Assembly (NCBI GenBank): GCA_947168565.1
Contig: CAMVMM010000003.1
Coordinates: 62,001 to 126,000, forward strand
From: an uncultured Clostridia bacterium
Lineage (GTDB): Bacteria > Bacillota > Clostridia > Christensenellales > CAG-138
Direction: 5' to 3'
Length of the DNA stretch: 64,000 bases
Shown here: positions 33,700 to 41,864 of the stretch, one piece after another
Numbering within the stretch: position 1 is the stretch's first letter
Layout of the letters: each line of letters starts with the position of its first letter
Notes under the pieces: model-generated
Database searches by the model: none
Seen by the model: only the letters and a program-made list of their open reading frames with translations
Told to the model about the DNA's origin: nothing
Made by a program: the position numbers and the translations under genes

Positions 33700-34569
33700 T
33701 CAGCTTTCTTCCAAAATGGTTTTGATACAAGACAATAGATCCTTTGGATACGTCCCGTTCATGACTTTTCCGGTCAACAACCTTACAACAGTTTCCTCAA
33801 ACCCATTGATTATTCCAGCATCATCTCCCGAAAGATAGTATGAATCATCCAACTGCTTGTTCGTGGGCCTACGCATTAGTATTACTTCCTTTTGTTGTTC
33901 CACTGCAGGATGCACCACGTGATGAAGAAACTCATGAATAATAGATTCCGTTCTAAGAGCTCCTGAGCTAAAGATGAAACAGGAGTCTACCAAGTGATAG
34001 TCAGAAGAATACACGCATTTAATCGGATTAATGCATATTTGAATGCTTTGCACCGGAGATTGCCATTGATTCACACAACAGTCCAAACATCTTTCGATCA
34101 ACTCTAATTCCTGTTTATGTATATTATTCTGCTCGGCAATCCATTTTTTCTCCCATTCCATGTACTTTGAAAACAATTCGTTTGAGAGAATATCAGAAAG
34201 TGCTGTCGGAAGGTTTGATATCCAGTTCCATAAAGCATCATCTCGTTCTTTTTCCGAGATATTTCCCGCTGACATGATTTTTCTTTGAAATGTTCCAAAG
34301 TCACGAAAAGTCATATTGTTATCATTGAGATAAAAAGATGCAGCTTCTATTATATAAGCACGCGGCCAATACGAATAAACATCACAAGTATTCTGGCTTG
34401 CCTCGGAGAAAAAAGCTACTGAGCTGCCTTCTTCAATGAAATCATGCAACAATGCGATATGCTCATGACTACGCTCGATGGAGAAGTAATTATAACCCGA
34501 CTGGAATAAGCCATAATAGATGGCAGATATTTTCGGGATCTGAGTCATCAGAAGACTGTTTGAATCCAC
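33700..34569 (-). CDS. HExxH protein of unknown family, likely acquired
   Basis: 289 residues, GTG start at 34569 behind GGAGGT. No signal peptide or TM helix. The central motif HEFLHH (His212, Glu213, His216) sits in IIHEFLHHVVHP and fits a zinc metallopeptidase helix; a distal FEETVVRLL contains a possible third-ligand Glu. Cys pairs (CLDCC, CINPIKC) are also present. Codon use and base content are clearly AT-richer than all neighbours, indicating recent transfer. It lies between degraded genes and hairpin repeats, with its own promoter. I cannot name a family; a metalloprotease or a toxin-like effector are both possible. Confidence 0.65.
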   Translation of the reverse strand: MDSNSLLMTQIPKISAIYYGLFQSGYNYFSIERSHEHIALLHDFIEEGSSVAFFSEASQNTCDVYSYWPRAYIIEAASFYLNDNNMTFRDFGTFQRKIMSAGNISEKERDDALWNWISNLPTALSDILSNELFSKYMEWEKKWIAEQNNIHKQELELIERCLDCCVNQWQSPVQSIQICINPIKCVYSSDYHLVDSCFIFSSGALRTESIIHEFLHHVVHPAVEQQKEVILMRRPTNKQLDDSYYLSGDDAGIINGFEETVVRLLTGKVMNGTYPKDLLSCIKTILEES

Positions 34570-34606
34570 TATTTCAACCTCCAGAAATACATATTTCTCC
34601 TCGTCT

Positions 34607-34635
34607 ATTATACCGACGAAGTATGAACATTTCTA
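34607..34635 (-). promoter_or_regulatory. promoter of the HExxH gene
   Basis: Minus-strand TAGAAA (34630-34635), 17-bp spacer, TATAAT (34607-34612). The leader is about 30-35 bases. Confidence 0.55.
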
Positions 34636-34668
34636 CCGATAAAAACAGCCGGGACACCCCGACTTCCA

Positions 34669-34702
34669 CAACTTACCCCTCAAACGCCAACTTACCCCTC
34701 AA
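34669..34702. repeat. 15-bp direct repeat at island junction
   Basis: CAACTTACCCCTCAA occurs perfectly at 34669-34683 and 34688-34702, the second copy covering the end of the methyltransferase remnant. Confidence 0.75.
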
Positions 34703-35060
34703 GCGGCAAAATCGGCGGAGGAATAATTAAATTGTATCAATCCCGGTGTTTTTATATCAAGGAATTTGAGCGAAGCAAGCTTGTCCTGAAATGCTTCAAG
34801 CCTTTGGCGGCGCGTTTTTTCAACCTTTATTTCCTTTATGCTCTCAAGCTCCGCTTTAAGCACATTTAAAAACAGCGGGTCGATCACCTTATGGATATTC
34901 TCTATGCCGGTGTAGTGCATTCCGCCGCTTCTGCGCGTTTCGGGCGATTGCGGATCGCGGTACTGCTTCAAAAGCGCTGCGTTTCCTGCTTTTCATCGCC
35001 ATGCCCCTTCCAATCCTCATAGAATTGCTTTGCGGCGGCTCTTTTTTCGGCGTCGGTCAT
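34699..35060 (-). pseudogene. remnant of an MmeI-like (type IIG) DNA methyltransferase
   Basis: From ATG 35060 (strong AAGGAGG SD) the frame reads 30 residues starting MTDAEKRAAAKQFYEDW and ending ETQRF, then a stop at 34968. A second frame (from 34971) reads LKQYRDPQSPET, RRSGGMHYTGIENIHKVIDPLF, and RLEAFQDKLASLKFLD, then leaves homology before the DPACGSGNF SAM motif. From memory these blocks belong to the N terminus, the mid region and the pre-motif-I region of Firmicute class I SAM-dependent methyltransferases of the MmeI type (about 900+ residues). At least two internal deletions, one plausibly between repeated PET codons, plus a 3' truncation are inferred. Non-functional. Confidence 0.7.
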
Positions 35061-35102
35061 TTTTATTCCTCCTTAAACCTTGGGGGCTCTCCGATTTTTC
35101 TT

Positions 35103-35142
35103 ATTATACCACGATCCCGCCCGCAGATAAAGCGGACGGGAT
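35103..35142. repeat. 29-bp hairpin repeat, copy 2, with adjoining -10 box
   Basis: The hairpin at 35114-35142 is identical to 33549-33577; on the plus strand it is followed by ATAAATTTTT. On the minus strand it abuts TATAAT (35103-35108), the likely -10 of the methyltransferase remnant. Confidence 0.75.
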
Positions 35143-35159
35143 AAATTTTTGCACTGCGG

Positions 35160-35573
35160 TCAATCCTTGCTGCCTGCCGGAACGTTCTCGCCCTCGGCGG
35201 GGCTGCTCTCACCCTCGGCGGGACTGCTTTCACCCTCGGAGGGGTCGTCCTGCTTCGGCGTACGGTTCTTCGCGGCAAGCTCGGAAAGCTCGAAGAATTT
35301 GCCGGTAACGTGCGCATAGCCCGCCTCGCTGTGCGGCAGGGTACATTTTGAGCAATCCTTTATGCCGCGCTCATTGTAGGTGAAGGCGCCGCCGCATTTA
35401 TCGCCCAAAGCATACAGAGGGCAATAGCAGAAAAGGCAGTTGTGAAAGCCGTTTTCGGGCAAGCGATGGCAGGGGAAGAATTCGCATTCCTTATTCTGGA
35501 AATAGGCGTAGTGGGGCTGTCCCATATTCGGGAGCTTGGTAAGGTCAAACTTGTGAAGCTTTTTTTCTGGCAT
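35160..35573 (-). CDS. cysteine-rich small-domain protein
   Basis: 137 residues from the ATG at 35573 (AAAGGAG upstream). Residues ~12-95 carry eight cysteines: ECEFFPCH, NCLFCYCPLY, DKCGG, and KDCSKCTLPH. This is the pattern of the PF04071-type cysteine-rich small domain (putative metal binding, sometimes near cobalamin genes). The C-terminal 35 residues are an acidic low-complexity tail with a repeated PAEGESS unit, absent from typical members. Function unknown; a zinc or Fe-S site is likely. Confidence 0.8.
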   Translation of the reverse strand: MPEKKLHKFDLTKLPNMGQPHYAYFQNKECEFFPCHRLPENGFHNCLFCYCPLYALGDKCGGAFTYNERGIKDCSKCTLPHSEAGYAHVTGKFFELSELAAKNRTPKQDDPSEGESSPAEGESSPAEGENVPAGSKD

Positions 35574-35627
35574 GGGTTTCTCCTTTTCTTTAGTGAATAG
35601 TGAATGGCTGAGAACGGCATTAAGTGC

Positions 35628-35900
35628 GCCGCCCAAAGCACTCCCCTTTGAGGGGAGGGGGGACCGCTTGCGGTGGGTGAGGTGGATATCTCATAAACGC
35701 CGCGCACAGCGTTTTATCCTATTCAACCAACAAGCAACTCGCAACGGATGCCGCTTGAGAAAAGCGATTCTGCTTGATCCCCTTTTCTTTTCTAATAGGA
35801 TTCAAATCCCTCGCGGGATTTGTGCAGGTGTCCACCTCATCCGTCTTCGCGGAGCGATGCTCCGCCTCAGCCACCTTCCCCTCAAAGGGAAGGCTTGAGC
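35628..35900. repeat. MITE-like element with imperfect terminal inverted repeats
   Basis: The left end contains CTCCCCTTTGAGGGGAGG and GGTGAGGTGGA; the right end contains TCCACCTCATCCG and CCTTCCCCTCAAAGGGAAGG, giving long imperfect inverted ends around a non-coding core. Such elements are scattered in Clostridial genomes (general knowledge). It occupies the 35574-35955 gap; no gene is seen there. Confidence 0.65.
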
Positions 35901-35955
35901 GGCGCGCATCATGCGCTGAAAGCGCACATCATTAGCCGCAGGCAAGCATTATGCG

Positions 35956-36882
35956 CTATACCGCAATAGCGTCCTCTCTATCCAGATATTCGCAGGCCGC
36001 AATCGCCGCAACTCCGCCGTCCGCTCCCGCAGTCACAAGCTGGCGCACCGCCTTGGTGCGGCAGTCGCCCGCCACGAATACGGCGGGATTTTTCGTGCGG
36101 CAGCTCTCGTTTGCCGCGATAAAGCCGCTTTCGTCCAGCTCTATGAGGGAGGCAAACGCCGCGTTGCTCGGCTCCTGACCTATCGCCACGAATACCCCGT
36201 CCACCGCAAGAGCGCGCTCCTCGTGCGTGAGCTTGTTTTCCACAATGAACGACGTGAGCGAGCCTTCGCCCTGCACCGCCTTGGGTACGCTGTTTAACAC
36301 AAGCTCCACGTTATCGCAGGCGGAAAGCCCCGCCACAACGTGCTTTTCCGCGCGGAATTCATCCCGCCTGTGAACGAGATAGACCTTTTTAGCAAGCTTG
36401 GAGAGGTAGACCGCGTCCTGCACCGCCGTGTTGCCGCCGCCAACGACCGCCACGTCCTTCCCCTTGAAGAACGCGCCGTCGCAAACCGCGCAGAAGGAGA
36501 TGCCGCGCCCAATGAATTTTTCTTCGTTTTCTATGCCCATGCGGCGGTGCTTTAGACCCGTGGCGATTATTATCGCGCGCGCGTCGTGGCTGCCGTATTC
36601 GGTTTTGACGGTGAAGGTCTTATCAGCGTTTTCGGTTATGCCCGTAACTTTATCTACCTCCACCTCCGCGCCAAGGCTCATCACCTGCTCAACGAGGATA
36701 TCCGAAAGCTCGGTGCCGCTCATGGGCCGGGCAAAGGGGTAGTTTTCAACGTGCGGCGAAAGCACTATCTGCCCGCCGAAGGTCTCCTTTTCGATAAGCA
36801 GCACGCTTCTGCCGGCGCGCCTTGCGTACACTGCGGCGGTGAGCCCCGCGGGGCCCGCGCCGATTATGATAATATCGTGCAT
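35956..36882 (-). CDS. trxB: thioredoxin reductase
   Basis: NADPH-dependent FAD enzyme that reduces thioredoxin. 308 residues from the ATG at 36882 (AAAGGAG SD; the longer frame to 36957 is rejected). FAD loop GAGPAGLTAAVYA at the N terminus, redox motif CAVCDGA near residue 135, NADP loop VVGGGNTAVQDA, and C-terminal FVAGDCRTK. It lies just downstream of nrdD, whose C-terminal glutaredoxin-like domain it may feed, and it could also serve the thioredoxin fused to butyrate kinase. Confidence 0.95.
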   Translation of the reverse strand: MHDIIIIGAGPAGLTAAVYARRAGRSVLLIEKETFGGQIVLSPHVENYPFARPMSGTELSDILVEQVMSLGAEVEVDKVTGITENADKTFTVKTEYGSHDARAIIIATGLKHRRMGIENEEKFIGRGISFCAVCDGAFFKGKDVAVVGGGNTAVQDAVYLSKLAKKVYLVHRRDEFRAEKHVVAGLSACDNVELVLNSVPKAVQGEGSLTSFIVENKLTHEERALAVDGVFVAIGQEPSNAAFASLIELDESGFIAANESCRTKNPAVFVAGDCRTKAVRQLVTAGADGGVAAIAACEYLDREDAIAV

Positions 36883-36928
36883 TTTTGCTCCTTTCGGCGG
36901 CCGCGTGCCGCCATGCTTTGTTTTTTCT

Positions 36929-36957
36929 ATTATACACCGCGCCGCAGCTCCCGTCAA
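36929..36957 (-). promoter_or_regulatory. trxB promoter
   Basis: Minus-strand TTGACG (36952-36957), 17-bp spacer, TATAAT (36929-36934), so trxB is transcribed independently of nrdD. Confidence 0.8.
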
Positions 36958-37019
36958 AGGAAACTGCGGCGTTTTTCACTGATTATTATTCGCTTCGAGC
37001 GGCGGTTTATGCGCCGGTA

Positions 37020-39410
37020 TTATTCGTTCACGGCCCTCTCGCTCTGCTCGCGGATGAAGCGGTTCACGCCGCCGACGCCGACGAACACCTCGAAGCTGTC
37101 GCCGCTCACGGCCACGAGCGTGGGTGCCTGATGGATGCGGAATTTCATGGAAAGCTCGGCGTTTTCCTCCGCATCGACGGTTTCGTATTCGATGCCGCTT
37201 CTCTCAAGCATGCTCTTGGCGGTCTTGCAGTTCGGGCAGGTCTTGGTGGTGAAGAGCATAAGCTTATCCACCCTGCCGCCGATACGGCTCTCGGGCTGCT
37301 CCGCTTTTGCCTCGACGCGCTTTTTATGCTCCGAGAAATCCAGCATGCTGTATTCTTTGCGCTCCTTGAATTCCTGCACCTTGCCGTCGTTCCAGTTCTG
37401 GATGGGGCGGTAGTAGCCGGTGATGCGGCTGTTTACCTCGGTCCTTGAGCCGCAGTGCGGGCAGGTGTAGACCTCGCCGGCAAGGTAGCCGTGGTTGCGG
37501 CAAACGGAATAGGTGGGGCTCATGGTGTAGTAGGGCAGGCGGTAGTTTTCGGAGATCTTGCGAACGAGCGCGGCTGCGCTCTCCCAGCTCGGCAGCTTTT
37601 CGCCAAGGAAGGTGTGGAACACCGTGCCGGAGGTGTAGAGGGTTTGAAGCTCATCCTGAATATCCAGCGCGGCAAAGATGTCCTCCGTGTAGCCCACGGG
37701 CAGATGGGAGCTGTTTGTGTAGTACGGGGTGCCGCCCTTTTCCGCCGCGGTGATGATGCCGGGGAAGTTTTTCGCGTCGTACTTCGCAAGGCGGTAGGTG
37801 GTGGACTCCGCCGGGGTCGCTTCAAGGTTGAAAAGCTCGCCCTCGTACTGCTCCTGATAGTCGGAAAGCCTGTTTCTCATGTGGTTGAGCACCTGCTTGG
37901 TGAATTCAAGGGCCTTCTTGTCGGTAAGATCCTTGCCTATCCACTTCGCGTTCAGGCAGCATTCGTTCATGCCCACGAGCCCGATGGTGGAGAAATGGTT
38001 GTCGAACGAGCCGAGATAGCGCTTGGTGTAGGGGTACAGCCCCTCGTCCAGCAGGCGGCTGATAACGGTGCGCTTGATGTGCAGACTGCGCGCCGCAACG
38101 TCCATAAGGTGATCCAGCTTTTTGTAAAACTCCTCCTCGTTTTCGGAAAGGAACGCAAGGCGGGGCATATTGAGCGTCACAACGCCAACGCTGCCGGTGC
38201 TCTCGCCGCTTCCGAAGAAGCCGCCGCTCTTTTTGCGCAGCTCGCGCAGATCAAGGCGCAGGCGGCAGCACATGGAGCGGATGTCGCTGGGCTTCATGTC
38301 GCTGTTTACGTAGTTTGAAAAGTACGGAGTGCCGTATTTCGCGGTCATCTCGAAAAGCAGGCGGTTGTTTTCGGTGGGGGACCAGTCGAATTCCTTTGTG
38401 ATGGAGTAGGTGGGTATGGGATACTGGAAGCCCCTGCCCTGCGCGTCGCCCTCGATCATGGTTTCGATGAACGCCTTGTTCACCATGTCCATTTCCTTTT
38501 TGCAGTCGCCATAGGTGAAATCCATCTCCTTGCCGCCGACTATCGCGGGGCGGTCGCGCAGATCGTCCGGCACCGTCCAGTCAAGGGTGATATTGGAGAA
38601 GGGCGCCTGCGTGCCCCAGCGGGAGGGGGTGTTTACGCCGTAAACGAAGCTTTCAATGCACTTTTTGACCTGGTCGTAGTCAAGGTTATCGGTGCGCACG
38701 AACGGGGCAAGATAGGTGTCGAACGAGCTGAACGCCTGCGCGCCCGCCCATTCGTTCTGCATGATGCCAAGGAAGTTTACCATCTGGTTGCAGAGCGTGG
38801 AGAGGTGCTTTGCGGGGGAGGAGGAGATCTTGCCGGAAACGCCGGAAAGGCCCTCCTCTATGAGCTGGCGCAGCGACCAGCCCGCGCAGTAGCCGGTGAG
38901 CATGGAAAGATCGTGCAGATGGAATTCGCAGGTGCGGTGTGCGTTTGCGATCTCGTCGTCGTAAACCTCGCTCAGCCAGTAGTTCGCGGTGATCGCGCCG
39001 CTGTTTGAAAGGATAAGACCGCCGACGGAATAGGTGACGGTGGAGTTTTCCTTAACGCGCCAGTCGGTAACGTTTACGTATTTATTTACGGTGTCGCGGT
39101 AGTCAAGGAAGGTGTTTTTCATGTTGCGCAGCTTTTCGCGCTGGCGGCGGTAGAGGATGTATGCCTTGGCAACGTCCGCATAGCCCGCCTGGATCAGCAC
39201 GGACTCAACGCTGTCCTGAATATCCTCAACGGCGATAAGGTCGTCCTTCACCTTGGGGGCGAAGTCGGCGGTCACCTTGAGCGCGAGCAGATCGAGGATA
39301 TCCGGATGGCAGGGCTTTTCCTGCGCCTCGAAGGCGCGGCGCATAGCTTCCTTGATCTTGCTGAGGTCGAAATTAACGACGGTATTATCCCTTTTAACTA
39401 CATTGTACAT
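37020..39410 (-). CDS. nrdD: anaerobic ribonucleotide reductase with C-terminal glutaredoxin-like domain
   Basis: Class III RNR that makes dNTPs from NTPs without oxygen. 796 residues from the ATG at 39410 (AGGAGGAAATAGA upstream). Order: ATP-cone regulatory domain (~1-95), ten-stranded barrel with SVGVVTLNMPRLAFL, a zinc ribbon (CRNHG...CPHCG), the glycyl-radical loop RITGYYRP (Gly about 665), then an extra ~80-residue redoxin domain with TKTCPNCKTAKSML. The fused CPNC redoxin and the adjacent trxB point to thiol reduction of the enzyme (the redoxin-dependent NrdD subclass known from studies of Neisseria bacilliformis) rather than formate. The activase gene nrdG is not in the window. Confidence 0.94.
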   Translation of the reverse strand: MYNVVKRDNTVVNFDLSKIKEAMRRAFEAQEKPCHPDILDLLALKVTADFAPKVKDDLIAVEDIQDSVESVLIQAGYADVAKAYILYRRQREKLRNMKNTFLDYRDTVNKYVNVTDWRVKENSTVTYSVGGLILSNSGAITANYWLSEVYDDEIANAHRTCEFHLHDLSMLTGYCAGWSLRQLIEEGLSGVSGKISSSPAKHLSTLCNQMVNFLGIMQNEWAGAQAFSSFDTYLAPFVRTDNLDYDQVKKCIESFVYGVNTPSRWGTQAPFSNITLDWTVPDDLRDRPAIVGGKEMDFTYGDCKKEMDMVNKAFIETMIEGDAQGRGFQYPIPTYSITKEFDWSPTENNRLLFEMTAKYGTPYFSNYVNSDMKPSDIRSMCCRLRLDLRELRKKSGGFFGSGESTGSVGVVTLNMPRLAFLSENEEEFYKKLDHLMDVAARSLHIKRTVISRLLDEGLYPYTKRYLGSFDNHFSTIGLVGMNECCLNAKWIGKDLTDKKALEFTKQVLNHMRNRLSDYQEQYEGELFNLEATPAESTTYRLAKYDAKNFPGIITAAEKGGTPYYTNSSHLPVGYTEDIFAALDIQDELQTLYTSGTVFHTFLGEKLPSWESAAALVRKISENYRLPYYTMSPTYSVCRNHGYLAGEVYTCPHCGSRTEVNSRITGYYRPIQNWNDGKVQEFKERKEYSMLDFSEHKKRVEAKAEQPESRIGGRVDKLMLFTTKTCPNCKTAKSMLERSGIEYETVDAEENAELSMKFRIHQAPTLVAVSGDSFEVFVGVGGVNRFIREQSERAVNE

Positions 39411-39489
39411 TCTATTTCCTCCTGAAAATTCTGTATTACGGCGGCAAAAGCGCGGATGATCCCGCGCTTTGCACATAGCTCTTGATTAT

Positions 39490-39518
39490 ATTGTACCACA
39501 AGATATTGTGCTTATCAA
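39490..39518 (-). promoter_or_regulatory. nrdD promoter with palindromic operator in the spacer
   Basis: Minus-strand TTGATA (39513-39518), 17-bp spacer, TACAAT (39490-39495). The spacer contains the near-palindrome CACAAGATATTGTG (39497-39510), which resembles an NrdR box and would block polymerase if bound. Confidence 0.65.
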
Positions 39519-39538
39519 GCCCCTTTGCATCAATAAAC

Positions 39539-39553
39539 TGTGATTTTATCACA
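39539..39553. promoter_or_regulatory. second palindrome upstream of nrdD
   Basis: TGTGATTTTATCACA is a perfect inverted repeat (TGTGAT-N3-ATCACA) of CRP/FNR-like form, about 42 bases (four helical turns) from the first palindrome. It is a candidate for an activator or a second repressor site. From here to 39850 I see no convincing gene. Confidence 0.5.
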
Positions 39554-39850
39554 AACAGAGCAATATATTTTCATCCTCTGCCGCGCCATGCCGACATTGC
39601 CGCGGTATGCTTTCTTTATGTGATACAATAATGCGTTCCCGCGCCGATAAGGCAAGTACGGCGCGCTGTGTACGCGAAGGTCTCGAGGGAACAATAGCCG
39701 TCAAAACCTGCGGCCGGATCGCTTGCACCGCGTATAAAAAGGGATCGGCGCTCCTTGTGCGGAATGCCGATTCATTTGATCTTAAACCAAAACCGCGGGA
39801 AAGTACAGCGACTTGTTTTCGATTTTCAATCAACCGCCGGTTGTTTGGGG

Positions 39851-39876
39851 CGGTTCTTGCCCTCGGGCAAGAACCG
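39851..39876. other. perfect 12-bp inverted repeat
   Basis: CGGTTCTTGCCC-TC-GGGCAAGAACCG with a two-base centre and no T-run on either side, so not an ordinary terminator. It could be a protein-binding site or a stable RNA hairpin. A further palindrome GTTGCA-ATT-TGCAAC lies at about 39921-39935. Confidence 0.6.
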
Positions 39877-39958
39877 GCGGATGCCTGATTACTGCGCTTT
39901 TGAGGGTTGGACAGTTAAAGTTGCAATTTGCAACCTTTTCATCGGCGCTCGAAAACAG

Positions 39959-39987
39959 TTGTATTCGCGGCGGAGCTGTGGTATAAT
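39959..39987 (+). promoter_or_regulatory. ATP synthase operon promoter
   Basis: TTGTAT (39959-39964), 17-bp spacer, TATAAT (39982-39987) with an extended TGG. The motif GAGCTGTGGTATAAT is shared with the promoter at 53329-53357. Confidence 0.75.
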
Positions 39988-40035
39988 GTTCGGAGTATAT
40001 TAGTCTGCCCTCATGGGCGTAGGTGAGGTTTTTTA

Positions 40036-40494
40036 ATGGTCGATCCCGTTGTAAGGCGCGAAACGCTGCGAATCACGCTCGGCACACTCGTTTTGAGCGC
40101 GGTTATGCAGCTTGTGTTCATCGTTATTGGGCGCTGGGATACGACCGTTTTATTCGGCAATCTGCTGGGCGCTTTTGCGGCGGTGCTCAATTTCTTTCTG
40201 ATGGGGCTCACCGTGCAGCGCTGCGTGGGGCTGCCGCAGGATAAGGCGGCGCTGAAGATACGCGCTTCGCAAACGGGAAGGCTGTTTATGCTGGCGGCTT
40301 TTCTTGCGCTTGCCGCGCTTCTTCCGAAGGTTTTCAATATCTTTGCCGCGGCGATACCGCTTGTGTTTCCAACGCTGAGCATAATGGTCTATAAGCTCTT
40401 TTCCGCAAAAAAAGCTATTGCTCAAAAGGAAGCCTCCGGCATAAAGCCGAATTACAATGTGTTTGATGAGGACGAGAGCGAGGAACAGGATTGA
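40036..40494 (+). CDS. atpI: ATP synthase protein I-like (AtpI)
   Basis: 152 residues with four TM helices and an acidic C-terminal tail (FDEDESEEQD). AtpI is a poorly conserved assembly factor that helps build the c-ring. Position as first gene of the atp operon and topology support the call. Its stop overlaps the TTG start of atpB. Confidence 0.8.
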   Translation: MVDPVVRRETLRITLGTLVLSAVMQLVFIVIGRWDTTVLFGNLLGAFAAVLNFFLMGLTVQRCVGLPQDKAALKIRASQTGRLFMLAAFLALAALLPKVFNIFAAAIPLVFPTLSIMVYKLFSAKKAIAQKEASGIKPNYNVFDEDESEEQD

Positions 40495-41393
40495 AAAAAA
40501 CTTTTAAATTCAAGCTGATAGACGCGCTGCTGATTCTGCTGATGATACTGCCCATCGTTTGCGGAATGGTGCTTCGCGTGCTCACAAAGCCGCTTTCGGA
40601 GGGCATTTCGATCACGGGCGCCATGATATTCAAGGAAATAAGCTTTCCCGTTCAAAGCCTGCTCATCACCGAGGCGAACGTGAACAGCTGGCTCATCCTT
40701 ATCTCCATTTCCGCGCTCGCCATGTATATGACGCACGGCATGAAGCGGGGCGTTAAATGCAGGCGCCATCTTGCGGCGGAGTGGGTGGTTGAAAAAACCG
40801 ATGCGCTCGTGCGGGGCAATATGGGCGATTATTTCAGGCAGTTTTCGCCGTTTATCTGCGCCATCCTCGGCTATTCGGCGTTTTCGAGCCTTTCCTCGCT
40901 CGTGGGCCTTTTCCCGCCGACCTCCGATTTTTCAACCGTGTTCGGCTGGGCGCTGCTGGTGTTCATACTCATCACCTACTATAAGCTCAAGGGCGGCGTT
41001 TTCAACTATTTAAAGGGCTATTTCGAGCCCATACCCTTCTTTGCTCCGCTGAACGTGATAGGCGAGATAGCCACGCCCATCTCCATGAGCTTTCGTCACT
41101 ATGGAAACATCCTCTCCGGCTCCGTTATCTCCGCGCTTATCGCAAGCGCGCTCGGCGGGCTGACGCGCTCGCTGTTTGGCAGTCTGCCCGGCGTGCTGGG
41201 GCGGATACCCTTTTTGCAGGTGGGCCTTCCCGCGGTGCTCAGCGTGTATTTCGACGTGTTCAGCGGCTGCCTTCAGGCGTTCATCTTCGCCATGCTGACC
41301 ATGCTCAATATCGCGGGCGGCTTCCCGCAGGAGCTTTATGAAAAGCGCAGGGAAAAGAAGGAATTGCGCCGTTCGGGCCGAACGGCCGCTTGA
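40491..41393 (+). CDS. atpB: F-type ATP synthase subunit a
   Basis: Membrane stator subunit forming the ion half-channels next to the c-ring. 300 residues, about seven helices. The essential arginine is in ISMSFRHYGNILSG, aligned with the LSLRLFGN motif of other a subunits but strongly altered around it. A cytosolic basic C-terminal tail (EKRREKKELRRSGR) is longer than usual. Start at TTG 40491 overlaps the atpI stop. Confidence 0.9.
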   Translation: MKKTFKFKLIDALLILLMILPIVCGMVLRVLTKPLSEGISITGAMIFKEISFPVQSLLITEANVNSWLILISISALAMYMTHGMKRGVKCRRHLAAEWVVEKTDALVRGNMGDYFRQFSPFICAILGYSAFSSLSSLVGLFPPTSDFSTVFGWALLVFILITYYKLKGGVFNYLKGYFEPIPFFAPLNVIGEIATPISMSFRHYGNILSGSVISALIASALGGLTRSLFGSLPGVLGRIPFLQVGLPAVLSVYFDVFSGCLQAFIFAMLTMLNIAGGFPQELYEKRREKKELRRSGRTAA

Positions 41394-41461
41394 CCGATAA
41401 ACTTCAAAAAAACAAACCAAAAACCAAAACTGCCGCGATATGCGGCGACAGGAGGAACTAA

Positions 41462-41749
<288 letters not shown>

Positions 41750-41770
41750 TAAGGGGCTTAACAAGGCTCC

Positions 41771-41799
41771 CGCCCATCCGCCCTGAAGTGGACGGGCTT
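41771..41799 (+). other. intra-operon hairpin between atpE and atpF
   Basis: GCCCATCC and GGACGGGC (one mismatch) around a 10-base loop, without a long T-run. It may stabilise the upstream mRNA or reduce read-through, favouring atpE expression. Confidence 0.55.
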
Positions 41800-41864
41800 T
41801 GCCCGAAATGCGCGAAAGCGCAGGAGTAAAATACGAAATCTGATCGGTATTGGAGTAAATCGAA

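Noticed and set aside
33700-35060. Complete restriction-modification or other defence system
   Set aside because: Only a broken methyltransferase and an unassigned HExxH protein are present; no intact nuclease, specificity subunit or second defence gene.
39607-39888. 93-residue frame between nrdD and atpI
   Set aside because: No SD, runs through the perfect hairpin at 39851, and has no recognisable sequence; treated as non-coding.
41771-41799. Full transcription terminator splitting the atp operon
   Set aside because: The stem is imperfect and lacks a T-run, and atpF onward shows no promoter; more likely a processing or attenuation hairpin.
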